A stretch of 64,000 nt of DNA from an uncultured Bacteroidales bacterium (GCA_902763865.1 CACWTR010000012.1:34698-98697); one strand, 5' to 3'. Shown: positions 53,848 through 63,054, counted from the stretch's first letter. Notes: generated from the letters alone by a model not told the origin. Numbers and translations: made by a program.

Positions 53848-55311
53848 ATGGTCAACAGTCTCGTTTTCTCCGCCCTTGCGCTTTACTTCCTTCTGCTGGT
53901 CCTGTTCTCCAGGCTTACGAAGTCGAAGGGTGACAACAATGCGTTCTTTCGTGCCGGAAGGAAGTCCCCGTGGTTCCTGGTGGCCTTCGGCATGATCGGA
54001 GCGAGCATCAGCGGAGTGAGCCTTGTGAGTGTGCCGGGATGGGTCCGGACGAGTGGCATGACCTATTTCCAGATGTGCTTAGGTTTCGTGGCCGGATACG
54101 TTGTCGTGGCCTTCCTGCTCCTTCCCCTCTACTACAGACTTCGCCTCACCAGCATCTATGGCTATCTGGCTATGCGCTTCGGGCGGAGGACCCACCTGAC
54201 CGGTGCCTGCTTCTTCCTGCTGAGCAAGCTGACGGGTGCTGCGGCCCGGCTCTACCTGACGTGCGTCGTGCTCCACGAGATGGCCATCCGTCCGCTGGGA
54301 CTACCTTTCTGGTTCACAGCCTTCGTTGTGCTGCTTGCCATTTATCTCTATACGCGACGGGGCGGCATCGAGAACATCGTCCGTACCGATGCCCTGCAGA
54401 CGTTTTGCCTGCTTGCAGCCACGTTCTGCATCGTCTGGATGGTGGGAGACAAGTTGAATCTCACCCCCGCCGGCATCGTCTCCACCGTTTCGCAAAGCCC
54501 GATGGGACAGCTCTTCTGCTGGGACGCATCGAGCACGCAGTTCTTCCTCCGGCAGTTCGTCAACGGCATGTTTATCACCATCGTGATGAACGGTCTGGAC
54601 CAGGACATGATGCAGAAGAACCTGACCTGCTCGTCGCTGGCGAATGCCCAGAAGAACATGTGCCTCTACGGAGCCTGCATCCTCCCCGTCAACCTGCTTT
54701 TCCTCGTTGTCGGAGTGCTGCTCTATACGTTTGCAGCTCAGGAAGGAATAGCCCTGCCGGATGCCGGCGACCGCCTGTTGCCCGTGCTCGTGTCCAGCGG
54801 TGCCCTCGGCACTCTTGTGGTCTTCCCCTTCACCATCGGCATCGCCGCAGCAGCCCTCTCCAGCGCCGACAGCGCAATGACATCGCTGACGACAAGCATC
54901 TGCGTGGATATACTTCGTGTGGAGCGGGACGGATTCAGCCCCGCGAAGGCCCTGCGGCTACGCCACGTGGTCCACGTAGCCGTTGCTCTTGCCTTCGCCC
55001 TCTGCATCGCCTTCTTCCAGATAGCAGGCAGCCCCACGATTCTCGACACGATTTACCGCCTGGCCGGATACACCTACGGTCCGCTGCTTGGATTGTTCAG
55101 CTTCGGACTCTTCACCCGCAGGCGCACACTGGACAAGGCCGTCCCTTACATCGCCGTTGCAGCCCCGGTGGTCTGTGCCTTGCTCGACTACCTCGCTCCG
55201 CTCCTGTGGGGCTATCGTTTCAGCTACGAGCTTCTTCTGGTGAATGCCCTCCTGACAGCCGCTGCCCTGTTCTGCTTCTCCAGGCCGCAACACGCTTCCG
55301 TCGCTCCCTGA
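53848..55311 (+). CDS. Sodium:solute symporter family protein
   Basis: 487 residues with about 13 membrane segments. AFGMIGASISGVSLVSVPGW and the later SSADSAMTSLTTSICVDI match the SSS family (Na+-binding region). The substrate is not identifiable; sugars, amino acids and vitamins are all transported by relatives. The start at 53848 is supported by the first membrane helix beginning at residue 3. Monocistronic: its own promoter, then a convergent gap with lysS. Confidence 0.88.
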   Translation: MVNSLVFSALALYFLLLVLFSRLTKSKGDNNAFFRAGRKSPWFLVAFGMIGASISGVSLVSVPGWVRTSGMTYFQMCLGFVAGYVVVAFLLLPLYYRLRLTSIYGYLAMRFGRRTHLTGACFFLLSKLTGAAARLYLTCVVLHEMAIRPLGLPFWFTAFVVLLAIYLYTRRGGIENIVRTDALQTFCLLAATFCIVWMVGDKLNLTPAGIVSTVSQSPMGQLFCWDASSTQFFLRQFVNGMFITIVMNGLDQDMMQKNLTCSSLANAQKNMCLYGACILPVNLLFLVVGVLLYTFAAQEGIALPDAGDRLLPVLVSSGALGTLVVFPFTIGIAAAALSSADSAMTSLTTSICVDILRVERDGFSPAKALRLRHVVHVAVALAFALCIAFFQIAGSPTILDTIYRLAGYTYGPLLGLFSFGLFTRRRTLDKAVPYIAVAAPVVCALLDYLAPLLWGYRFSYELLLVNALLTAAALFCFSRPQHASVAP

Positions 55312-55413
55312 CCGCATTCCTGCATTCGGAGCACAGAGAGCTGTATGCCGTTCCCAGCCCATCATATAGCAATATCTACACGTGTTCGGACAAGATGCAA
55401 CGCGTTGAGTTGA

Positions 55414-55479
55414 TTGCTTCATCGCGAACAAGCAATTGCTTCATCGCGATGAAGCAATCACTCCATCGCGATGAAGCAA
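55414..55479. repeat. Palindromic 22-bp array, word I, copy 3
   Basis: Units 55414-55435, 55436-55457 and 55458-55479 are in the same order and orientation as at 63 and 9313. The preceding 22 bp contain the palindrome CAACGCGTTG, which may be a degenerate fourth unit. The rest of the 270-bp convergent gap has no gene; 55534-55560 on the minus strand resembles an RNase P RNA 3' end but has no RNA body. Confidence 0.9.
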
Positions 55480-55581
55480 CGAACCGGACGTGACATTCTC
55501 GAATGAAAAACCAGCCGGGACGGGCAGAGGTGCAGGTGAAAAAGTAGTAAGCCGGGTTTTAATCCGTCGCCGAATTACAAA

Positions 55582-57369
55582 TCACTCGGCTGTCCACGCG
55601 GCTATTGCGTCCTGCGAGGGCTTTTCGATGTCGAGCTTGTATTTCTTGACAATCTCGATGATTTGCTGCTGGAGCTTGGCTGGGGCCACGCCTGCCAGGG
55701 TGCTGACGAGGTTGTAGCCAGCCTTGCGCAGGATGGGGATGATGTCGGCGGGTACACCCTTCTCAAGGAAGAGCTCGTCCTTGTCGCGCGGGGCCTTCAC
55801 CTCGGGCTTCATCTGGGGGAAGAAGAGCACTTCCTGAATGAACGGTTTGCCCGTCATGAGCATGGCGAGGCGGTCTATGCCGATGCCGATGCCGCTGGTG
55901 GGCGGCATGCCGTATTGCAGGGCGCGGAGGAAGTCGTGGTCGATGACCATTGCTTCGTCGTCGCCCTTCTGCGCCAGTTTCATCTGCTCGATGAAACGCT
56001 CCTCCTGGTCGATGGGGTCGTTCAGCTCCGAATAGGCGTTGGCAAGCTCCTTGCCGTTGACCATTAGCTCGAAACGCTCCGTCAGTCCGGGCTTCGAGCG
56101 GTGCATCTTGGTGAGCGGCGACATCTCGACGGGATAGTCCGTGATGAAGGTCGGCTGAATGAACGTTCCTTCGCAGAACTCGCCGAAGAGCTCGTCGATG
56201 AGCTTGCCTTTGCCCATGGTCTCATCGACGTCCATGCCCTTCTGCTTGCAGAACTGTCTGATTTCGTCCTCCGTCTTGCCCTCGCAGTCGAAGCCGGTCT
56301 TCTCCTTGATGGCGTCCAAGATAGGCAGGCGGCGGAACGGGGCCTTGAAGGAGATGGTCTTGCCGTCAATCTCCGTTTCGGGCTTGCCGTTGATGGCCAC
56401 GCAAATCTCCTCGAGCAGTTGCTCCGTGAACGTCATCATCCAGTTGTAGTCCTTATAGGAGACGTACAGCTCCATGCAGGTAAACTCGGGATTGTGGTTC
56501 TTGTCCATGCCCTCGTTGCGGAAGTTCTTGCCTATTTCATAAACGCCTTCGAAGCCGCCGACGATGAGTCGTTTGAGGTAAAGCTCGGTGGCGATACGCA
56601 TGTACATCGGGATGTTCAACGCATTGAAATGCGTGATGAAGGGACGAGCCGAAGCACCTCCGGCGATGGTCTGGAGGGTTGGCGTCTCGACTTCAGTGTA
56701 TCCGTGGCGGTCGAAGAAGGCACGCATGGTCTTCAGGATGGTTGCCCGCTTCAGGAATGTGTCCTTCACGCCATCGTTCACCACCAAATCGACGTAGCGC
56801 TGGCGGTAGCGGAGCTCGGGGTCGTCGAAGGAGTCATAGACTTTGCCGTCGGCGTCCGTCTTCACGATAGGCAGGGGACGCAGGCTCTTGGACAGCACTG
56901 TCATCTCCTGCGCATGGACGCTGATTTCACCCGTCTGCGTGCGGAACACATAGCCCTTGATGCCGATGAAGTCGCCCAGGTCGAGGAGCTTCTTGAAGAC
57001 GGTGGTGTAGAGTGTGGTGTCGTCGCCATTTGCGAGAGCATCGCGGGTGATGTAAACTTGGATGCGACCTTTGCTGTCCTGCAGCTCGGCGAATGCAGCC
57101 TTGCCCATGATGCGCTTCGACATGATGCGGCCCGCGATGCAGACTTGGCGGCTGTTCTCCGGTGTCGCTGCCTCGCGGATGTCCTTGCCTTCCTCGTCCT
57201 TGCCCACGACAGGCAAATCGACGAAGCTTTCCTTTATTTCCGTGCTGAAAGCATTCGTGGGGTACTCGGCAGCGGGATAAGGGTCGATGCCCAAGTCGCG
57301 CAACTGCTGCAAATTGTTCCTTCTGATAATCTCCTGTTCACTCAATTCGAGTATGTTCAATGCGTTCAT
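55582..57369 (-). CDS. lysS: Lysyl-tRNA synthetase (class II)
   Basis: 595 residues, cytoplasmic. Charges tRNA-Lys. The OB-fold domain (VCIAGRIMSKRIMGKAAFAE) precedes the class II core with motif 2 (KNFRNEGMDKNHNPEFTCME) and motif 3 (PPTSGIGIGIDRLAMLMT). About 75 residues follow motif 3, longer than in E. coli LysS and, from memory, usual in Bacteroidetes. The start at 57369 (MNALNILELSEQ) gives the full N-terminus. Promoter-like TACCTTTG at 57399-57406. Confidence 0.97.
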   Translation of the reverse strand: MNALNILELSEQEIIRRNNLQQLRDLGIDPYPAAEYPTNAFSTEIKESFVDLPVVGKDEEGKDIREAATPENSRQVCIAGRIMSKRIMGKAAFAELQDSKGRIQVYITRDALANGDDTTLYTTVFKKLLDLGDFIGIKGYVFRTQTGEISVHAQEMTVLSKSLRPLPIVKTDADGKVYDSFDDPELRYRQRYVDLVVNDGVKDTFLKRATILKTMRAFFDRHGYTEVETPTLQTIAGGASARPFITHFNALNIPMYMRIATELYLKRLIVGGFEGVYEIGKNFRNEGMDKNHNPEFTCMELYVSYKDYNWMMTFTEQLLEEICVAINGKPETEIDGKTISFKAPFRRLPILDAIKEKTGFDCEGKTEDEIRQFCKQKGMDVDETMGKGKLIDELFGEFCEGTFIQPTFITDYPVEMSPLTKMHRSKPGLTERFELMVNGKELANAYSELNDPIDQEERFIEQMKLAQKGDDEAMVIDHDFLRALQYGMPPTSGIGIGIDRLAMLMTGKPFIQEVLFFPQMKPEVKAPRDKDELFLEKGVPADIIPILRKAGYNLVSTLAGVAPAKLQQQIIEIVKKYKLDIEKPSQDAIAAWTAE

Positions 57370-57398
57370 GTACTGTATTATATTTATTTATTGCGCGG

Positions 57399-57406
57399 CA
57401 AAGGTA
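57399..57406 (-). promoter_or_regulatory. Probable lysS promoter
   Basis: TACCTTTG on the minus strand, 30 bp before the start codon. No clear -33 element. Confidence 0.6.
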
Positions 57407-57541
57407 CGAAAAAAAGGGAAAATGTAAAAGTGAATAGTGAAAAATGAGAGCGATGAATGAAAAAATTGTCCGCTTATGGACGAAAACTTGCTCAAATGCT
57501 TGACTTCCGTCGAGCTTTGCTTTGGGCAGCAAAGAAAGAAA

Positions 57542-57568
57542 GCTCCCGCGTCATCGCGACGCAGGAGC
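57542..57568 (-). terminator. Probable terminator of the sigma/anti-sigma operon
   Basis: GCTCCTGCGTC and GACGCGGGAGC (minus strand) form an 11-bp stem with a 5-nt loop, followed by TTTCTTTCTTT, 62 bp after the anti-sigma stop. Confidence 0.75.
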
Positions 57569-57629
57569 AGGGTGGCGCACCGATTTATTAACTTCTTCGC
57601 TCCGCATAGGCGGAACTAAAGCCAAACTA

Positions 57630-58385
57630 TTATTCTGATCTGAAGTTGAAGGGCAAAATGAAGCGACTACGAACGATTCTTCCCTCGGCATCCTTGCCAG
57701 GCGTCCAACGTGGCATCGCACTCAAGATGCGTTCTGATTCGACGAATAGCAGCTCGCCCAAGTCCTGCCCGACTTGCAGATTATCCGAATTTCCAGGGAA
57801 GGCGGCATTGTAGTCGTCCACCTGCTTCTGCGTGAGCTTGATGCCAGGACCACGTAATTTCCTGATGTTCGAGAGGCTGCCATCCTTTTCCACAACTAAT
57901 GTGACAATGAGGCGCCCCTTAATGCCGAAGAATTTGCAGGGACGGGGATATTTCATGTTCTTAGACGCAAAATCGAAGAACTTCTCGAAACCGCCTGGAT
58001 ATTCGGCATTCACAGCCACGACGTTGAAGATAGAGTCCGTCTGTGCAACCTTATCTTTCTGAGGTGCTATGGCATGGTAAGCACCGAAGGACAGCCCTGT
58101 GATAAAAGCAGCAGCGATGAAGATGGCGGCGATACGCGTCCAGCGATACATGGGGCGTGTCTGCATGGAATGCCTTTGCTCGAAACGCTGCCATGCTGCC
58201 TGCGCGTCTGCTTCTTCTGCTGTATGTTCCTTTCGATAACTTTGCTTGGCTGCCACCATGAGTCGGTATGCCTCGCGGGTTTCGTCGTCACGATTGATGA
58301 TGTCGCTGATTTCCTGCTCGGAGTAAGCCGACGGATTGTCGAGCATCTCCAGGAGTCGCTTGATGTTTTCCTCTGATGTTTTCAT
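57630..58385 (-). CDS. Membrane anti-sigma-like protein with TonB-type C-terminal domain
   Basis: 251 residues. The N-terminal 80 residues are cytoplasmic-looking and helical. One membrane helix at about 83-103 precedes a periplasmic part. Residues 125-250 resemble a TonB C-terminal fold (KGRLIVTLVVEKDGSLSNIRKLRG...FILPFNF). It follows an ECF sigma gene by 20 bp, the usual sigma/anti-sigma arrangement, and probably holds that sigma factor inactive until an envelope signal. Confidence 0.72.
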   Translation of the reverse strand: MKTSEENIKRLLEMLDNPSAYSEQEISDIINRDDETREAYRLMVAAKQSYRKEHTAEEADAQAAWQRFEQRHSMQTRPMYRWTRIAAIFIAAAFITGLSFGAYHAIAPQKDKVAQTDSIFNVVAVNAEYPGGFEKFFDFASKNMKYPRPCKFFGIKGRLIVTLVVEKDGSLSNIRKLRGPGIKLTQKQVDDYNAAFPGNSDNLQVGQDLGELLFVESERILSAMPRWTPGKDAEGRIVRSRFILPFNFRSE

Positions 58386-58405
58386 AGCTTTTGTCGTTGT
58401 TTAGG

Positions 58406-58894
58406 TTAGACTCTGAATTGTTTCTGAATGCATGCTATGGACTGGCTGAGATACTTGAAGACGGTCTTGATGTTCATGTCGAGCCTGTCGGCAATGTCCT
58501 TCAGCTTGAGGTCTTGCTCGAAGCGCAGGCGGAAGATGCTGAGGTGAGGCTCGGTGAGATGAGTCTCTGCGTAGTCGCGGATGGCATCGAGCGTCTGCAT
58601 CCGCTGCTCGTCGAGCTGCCAGTCGTCACTAAACTCGATGGGATAGAGCTTGCGGAACTGGTCGGCGAACGACATCTGCCTGATGCGGTTGATGCATTCG
58701 TGGCGTACTGCCGTGAGCAGGTAGGCTCTCATCTTGTCCTGGGCAGGTAGGATGTCGCTCTGCCCAAGCCTCAGGAACACGTCCTGAACTGTGTCCTCGG
58801 CTTCCATGTCGTCGTACAGGAGCGTTCTGGCCAGATGTAACATCTCGTTGTAGTGACGGAGGAAAAGCCCGTGAAGTATCGTCTTGTCAGTCAT
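58406..58894 (-). CDS. ECF RNA polymerase sigma factor
   Basis: 162 residues. Region 2 (LFLRHYNEMLHLARTLLYDDMEAEDTVQDVF) and region 4 (LRFEQDLKLKDIADRLDMNIKTVFKYLSQ) are both intact. Its partner is the anti-sigma-like gene 20 bp downstream. The 125-bp gap before it contains an inverted CGTTT...AAACG motif (58957-58975) that could be part of an autoregulated promoter; targets unknown. Confidence 0.92.
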   Translation of the reverse strand: MTDKTILHGLFLRHYNEMLHLARTLLYDDMEAEDTVQDVFLRLGQSDILPAQDKMRAYLLTAVRHECINRIRQMSFADQFRKLYPIEFSDDWQLDEQRMQTLDAIRDYAETHLTEPHLSIFRLRFEQDLKLKDIADRLDMNIKTVFKYLSQSIACIQKQFRV

Positions 58895-59019
58895 AGAATG
58901 TTGCTTCGTTTTGCCTTCTCTTGGAGGCTGTTTCTATAATAAAGACAATCCAGAGCGACGTTTTTCTACGGAAACGACAACTTTTTTCTGTTTTTATACC
59001 TTTATTATAATATAAAGAC

Positions 59020-59487
59020 TCATCTCCCTTGCGCCAGCAGTTCGTAGGGAATGTTGTCGCAGAGCATGGAGCAAGCTTTCTGCTCGGGCGGGGTGTCGGC
59101 TTCTTCTTGCTCTGGTGAGGGCGAGGCTTCTGCTTTTGCCAGTATGGGTTCGTACTTCGTGACGACGCGGGTCTCGTAGATAGTGTCGCGGACGGTCTGC
59201 ACTTGCATGATGGTGTCGTGCCGCACCTCGACGACCTTTGCCACAGGTTGAGGCGCTTGCTCTGGCATGTAGGCATGAAGGGCATAGCCGGCAAAGAAGC
59301 TGACAAGGCTTGCAGCAGCAATCCACCATTGACCATTGACCATTGACCGTTGACCATTATTCTTGGAAGGAACGGTTTCAGGCGGAGCCCAATGGTCAAT
59401 GTTCAATGGTAAATGGTCAATGGTATTAAGAACCTTCTGGCGCTGACGTCGGGCCGAGGCGATGATTTGTTCGTTAGTTATCTTCAT
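59020..59487 (-). CDS. Small membrane protein, putative anti-sigma partner
   Basis: 155 residues with one membrane segment at about 54-72 and a coiled, charged C-terminal part. It follows an ECF sigma gene by 21 bp, which suggests an anti-sigma role, but no anti-sigma motif is recognised. The linker before the helix (residues 20-52) is encoded by the word repeat CATTGACCATTTACC/GTCAATGGT (59330-59425), so the gene has absorbed spacer-like sequence. Confidence 0.6.
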   Translation of the reverse strand: MKITNEQIIASARRQRQKVLNTIDHLPLNIDHWAPPETVPSKNNGQRSMVNGQWWIAAASLVSFFAGYALHAYMPEQAPQPVAKVVEVRHDTIMQVQTVRDTIYETRVVTKYEPILAKAEASPSPEQEEADTPPEQKACSMLCDNIPYELLAQGR

Positions 59488-59508
59488 CTTGCTTAACCTT
59501 TTATTTTT

Positions 59509-60087
59509 TCAACTTTTCAACTCTTTAACTTTTAACCTTTCCCTGATGATGTTCATTGTCTTGTGCAGGCGAGACTTTACTGTTCCTTCGGGAATGCCGA
59601 CAATCTCTGCAACTTGGGGGACAGTCAGTTCCTCCTGATAATGCAGGGAGAAGATTTGATGCAAGGGCGGCGGCAGTTCTGCGAGCACTTGCTCGAGGGC
59701 TGCATCGAGCGTGGCTGCATCCATTTCCACTTCTATTTGTTGGTCGGAGACGGGTTCGGCATCGAGGGAAGCCAGCAGCTCTGCTTCGTAGGCATTACTG
59801 CGATAGTGGTTCTTGCAGATGTTGTAGGCGATGGTGAAGAGCCATGTGCTGACGTTGCTGCCCTCACGATAGCGGCTTCGGGCTTCGTAGGCACGGAGGA
59901 AGACGTCGTGCGTGGCGTCAGCAGCCAGTTCCTCGTCTCCGCCAAGCTGCATGAAGAAGAAGCCCTTTAACCTACGGGCATAGCGACGATAGAGCTCCTC
60001 GAAAGCTGTATCGCTTCCTGCCGCAGCCTGCGCCATCAGCTGCTCATCGGTCTGGTGGCGCAGGGATTTAAGATGGAAGAGTTTCAT
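59509..60087 (-). CDS. ECF RNA polymerase sigma factor
   Basis: 192 residues. Region 2 (AFEELYRRYARRLKGFFFMQ...DATHDVFLRAYE) and region 4 (IFSLHYQEELTVPQVAEIVGIPEGTVKSRLHKTMNIIRERL) are intact. Its ATG overlaps the TGA of the upstream secreted-protein gene (ATGA), which implies translational coupling. Second gene of the unit starting at 61451. Confidence 0.93.
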   Translation of the reverse strand: MKLFHLKSLRHQTDEQLMAQAAAGSDTAFEELYRRYARRLKGFFFMQLGGDEELAADATHDVFLRAYEARSRYREGSNVSTWLFTIAYNICKNHYRSNAYEAELLASLDAEPVSDQQIEVEMDAATLDAALEQVLAELPPPLHQIFSLHYQEELTVPQVAEIVGIPEGTVKSRLHKTMNIIRERLKVKELKS

Positions 60088-61451
60088 TCTATCGGCTCTG
60101 TTTTGATGAGTACTCGGGTGTTGTTCTTGAAGAACTCGTCGCGCTTCCGCTTGTATGTTTCCTCATCATCGTTCGGGTCTCTTTTGAAACCGATTTGTTC
60201 CTTGAACTCATAATGAGGTCCACCTTCATTACTGTAATTGACAGAGTAGGACTTGTCGCTATTGGGAAAGCTCCAGCCGTGCCCGTCCAGCTTGCTCATG
60301 ATGCCTGTGAAGATGCGGTTAAGCCTCGCATATTGTTCGGCGTTATGTTTCTTGTAGTACGGCATCAAGTCGTAGAGCAGAACGAGATAGTTGATGGCAA
60401 GCGAGGAAGAGGATTTGGGGGTATGAAAGCTTTTCACTTCCGGGTGAAACTGCAAGACAAGATAATCCATCATGTAGCGTTGCTCTACATTGCGACGCTT
60501 GACAGCCACATTGTTGTAAGGCTTTGCCGAATAGCGCATGGTCAGCCCTTCATTGTAGAGGCAGGCCTTTAGGTCGTCGGGTATCTTGGTCAGGAACCTG
60601 GAGCTGGCAGACAGATAGACGGGCCGCTTGCTGTGCTCGAAGATGTAGCGCATGATGGCAAACAGTTCGTCATCTTGCTTAGAGGTTTTGAACGAATTGT
60701 ATATCTCATCGCTGAATGGAATGCCGATGCTCTCGAACATCTGTTTCACATGACTCTTCACGTTGCCTTCGCTGCAGAGAATCTTGTCTTTGTGTACGCC
60801 TAACACAAACTGAAGGATGAACTTGCCCAAGATGTAGCCTTGAGTCTGCCCCAGATAGACTCCTCCTTTCTCCATGCCCTGCAGTTCGTTGTAGTCGTAT
60901 TGCAAGGCAGAAGCGGGATATTGGCCGCTTTCGTAGTATTGGGTAAGCACTTTGGTGAGTCGCAATGTGTCTTTCTTGTTCATCAGATAACCTGCCCATT
61001 GATCATAATCATCGACAGGAATGTCCTTTGGCATCACGGCTATGGCAGAATCGGCATACGCACTTCGGTGCCCAAAAGCACTCGTGTATGCAGCATAATA
61101 ATAGGTATAGGTTCCGGGGATTGCCTGAGACATGCGTCCCAGCAGATTCAGTTTATTGTGGAGTTGCTCTGCCTCTTTCTCTTTTCCATACAATATCAGC
61201 CGGTAAATCACCATCTCTTGTTCAATTTCGCTAAGCTTTCGCCAGGCAGCTTCGTCCTTTGGATGTTCCGTAACGACGTTATCCCAATACTTATACACAC
61301 TGTCCAACTGCAACGAATCCAAGTGGCGAAGCGATTGTCCGTCTTCAAGCGTTACCTTTGCCTTTCCTTTTTTTGCTACCGTTACCTTCTGTGCGCTGGC
61401 TCCTGCGAGAAGCAAAGTGAAAGCCAGCAAAGTCATAACTGTTCGTTTCAT
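60084..61451 (-). CDS. Secreted protein of unknown function coupled to an ECF sigma factor
   Basis: 455 residues with a signal peptide (MKRTVMTLLAFTLLLAGASAQ). The rest is mostly helical with TPR-like spacing (YWDNVVTEHPKDEAAWRKLSEIEQE) and tyrosine-rich segments. I do not recognise a family. It is first in the transcript from the promoter at 61531-61562 and overlaps the sigma gene by 4 bp, so it is made in step with that factor. It could be a sensor or a target of the pathway. Confidence 0.6.
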   Translation of the reverse strand: MKRTVMTLLAFTLLLAGASAQKVTVAKKGKAKVTLEDGQSLRHLDSLQLDSVYKYWDNVVTEHPKDEAAWRKLSEIEQEMVIYRLILYGKEKEAEQLHNKLNLLGRMSQAIPGTYTYYYAAYTSAFGHRSAYADSAIAVMPKDIPVDDYDQWAGYLMNKKDTLRLTKVLTQYYESGQYPASALQYDYNELQGMEKGGVYLGQTQGYILGKFILQFVLGVHKDKILCSEGNVKSHVKQMFESIGIPFSDEIYNSFKTSKQDDELFAIMRYIFEHSKRPVYLSASSRFLTKIPDDLKACLYNEGLTMRYSAKPYNNVAVKRRNVEQRYMMDYLVLQFHPEVKSFHTPKSSSSLAINYLVLLYDLMPYYKKHNAEQYARLNRIFTGIMSKLDGHGWSFPNSDKSYSVNYSNEGGPHYEFKEQIGFKRDPNDDEETYKRKRDEFFKNNTRVLIKTEPIE

Positions 61452-61530
61452 GTCCCTTTTTGTTTGGTTGGTTTCACGTTTGTTTTGACTGCATACACAC
61501 GAAACGGGAAATCGTTCATATTATTTAATG

Positions 61531-61562
61531 CAAAGGTAGTATAAGATATTCATTCAGCCAAA
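61531..61562 (-). promoter_or_regulatory. Promoter of the secreted-protein/ECF unit
   Basis: On the minus strand TTTG (61562-61559), 20 bp, then TACCTTTG (61538-61531), 80 bp before the start codon: a good consensus match. The remainder of 61452-61646 contains an ACTCTAATCCACAATTCCTAATC-type word repeat at 61606-61640. Confidence 0.75.
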
Positions 61563-61646
61563 CACTTTGTGATTTACACAAAGAAAATTCGCTTCATAAA
61601 GCAAAAAACTCTAATCCACAATTCCTAATCTCTAATCTTTTTCATA

Positions 61647-61781
61647 TTTGACGAGGCAGAAGCTGCATTCGAGGCTGGCGACTACCTGACAAACGACGAA
61701 GTTTTCCGCCATCACAAGCAGACCGTGGATGCACGAACATACGCTGACATAAGCGGGCTGCAGCCCAGTTGCTTCAAGTAG
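61647..61781 (+). pseudogene. Antitoxin remnant (C-terminal part only)
   Basis: An open frame without a start encodes FDEAEAAFEAGDYLTNDEVF and continues RHHKQ to a TAG. The AGDYLTNDEVF pattern is typical of the C-terminus of small antitoxins paired with RelE/ParE toxins. The 5' end is lost exactly where the ACTCTAATC word-repeat spacer ends. Confidence 0.55.
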
Positions 61782-62170
61782 AAGAATATGTGCTCCGCAA
61801 TTTCGGAGAGTACACGCGCCAAGAGTTCATGGACGAAGTGGAGCAAGCCACTCTGCTGTTGGCCGAAATGCCCATCATGGGCAAGACTGACCCGCTCTTC
61901 GTCCACCGCAAACTAACCTACCGTAGCTTTATCGTCAGGCGACTGAACAAAATCGTCTATTACGTGAAGGACGATACCCTACACATCGCTGCCTTCTGGG
62001 ACACTCGCCGCGAGCCGAAGAATCAAGCCGGGCAGACAGATTACCCCATCTCCCTAATCCCCCTCGTGATTGTATTCGCCGAGACATCCTGCAATGCGCT
62101 TGGCGGTTGCCGTTTTTGCTTTTTTAACAGGGGGGAAGCACTAAAAGCTTATCGATGTCCGTTATTGTAA
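61748..62170 (+). pseudogene. RelE/ParE-family toxin, probably inactivated
   Basis: The frame HKRAAAQLLQVEEYVLRN...EVEQATLLLAEMPIMGKTDPLF, then VTYRSFIVRRLNK-like and YYVKDDTLHIAAFWDTRREPK, is a typical RelE/ParE toxin. Upstream of it in frame is TGA (61745-61747), where family members, from memory, often have Trp, and no ATG precedes. Translation could start only at TTG 61769, removing the first strand. The C-terminus runs 40 residues past the normal end. Together with the truncated antitoxin this looks like a decaying module. Confidence 0.65.
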
Positions 62171-62181
62171 TAAACGAAACG

Positions 62182-63054
62182 ATGAAACATTCCCTTGCTT
62201 TCCTTTCCGCCATCCTGCTCCTGTCCGCCTGCTCGAAAGGCGGCGACGGCGATGAAGTCATTTTTGACCCGGACCTCCACCCTGTCGTTGCCAACACGGG
62301 AAGGCTGCTCTCCGTTGACGGCAGCAAGATTCATATTGCCTACAGCTATGATGCAGAGGGCAGAGTGACCTACTCCGAGTTGTTCGACTCTGCGTTCTAT
62401 GTCGTGAAGAGAATTGGCGAGTACAAGTACGAGTCCGACCGTATCACCATTACCTTCCGCGAGTTCAAGGAACTGCCTAACGGCGAGCACAACTTCGACT
62501 ACAGCGCCGACTATGTTCGCGATGACACACTCTTCCTTGTCTGCGGCAGGGTTGACAGCATGGCCGGTGGCATGAGAAACAGCAAGAACAGTTTCTTCTA
62601 CAAATTCCGTTACAATGAGCGGGGCGAACTCACATACGTCAGGAACGACAACGTCCGTCGCGACCAGCAGGGAAAGCTGGCTGAGAAGCCGTGGTACTCA
62701 GAGATCATCACCCTGGACTGGCAGGATGGCAACGTATGCCGCAAAACCTGCGTATTTCCTATGCAGCGCGACACGACGACATCCAGCTATGTCTATTCTT
62801 CACTGACGGGACCTCTCGTGTTAAGCGACCCGAGGAACGTCCTGCCCGACCTTGAGCCCCTGATTCAGACCGGCTATTTCGGCGCTTGCTGCAAGAATCT
62901 TTACACCCGCGTCGAGGCGAATGATGGATCGGAGCAGCGAGAGTACCAGCTCGACGAACAGGGTAGGGTTAGCCTGATAAAGTCCAAAGTCGTATGGGAC
63001 GACGGCATGGTCCGGGACTATGCATACAGCATCCAATGGGTCGGCGACAACTGA
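62182..63054 (+). CDS. Lipoprotein of unknown function
   Basis: 290 residues from the ATG at 62182, chosen because it starts a lipoprotein signal (MKHSLAFLSAILLLSAC). The body has repeated short beta hairpins with Y/F-x-Y patterns (IAYSYDAEGRVTYSELFD, YKFRYNERGELTYVRND, YQLDEQGRVSLIKS), resembling the DUF4595/YD-repeat-like lipoproteins of Bacteroidales. No partner is evident; surface or periplasmic location. Confidence 0.6.
   Translation: MKHSLAFLSAILLLSACSKGGDGDEVIFDPDLHPVVANTGRLLSVDGSKIHIAYSYDAEGRVTYSELFDSAFYVVKRIGEYKYESDRITITFREFKELPNGEHNFDYSADYVRDDTLFLVCGRVDSMAGGMRNSKNSFFYKFRYNERGELTYVRNDNVRRDQQGKLAEKPWYSEIITLDWQDGNVCRKTCVFPMQRDTTTSSYVYSSLTGPLVLSDPRNVLPDLEPLIQTGYFGACCKNLYTRVEANDGSEQREYQLDEQGRVSLIKSKVVWDDGMVRDYAYSIQWVGDN

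Noticed and set aside
55534..55560. RNase P RNA gene
   Set aside because: On the minus strand AACCCGGCTTAC and TTTCACCT resemble the 3' end of RNase P RNA, but the upstream body is occupied by the lysS coding end. At most a fragment or chance match.
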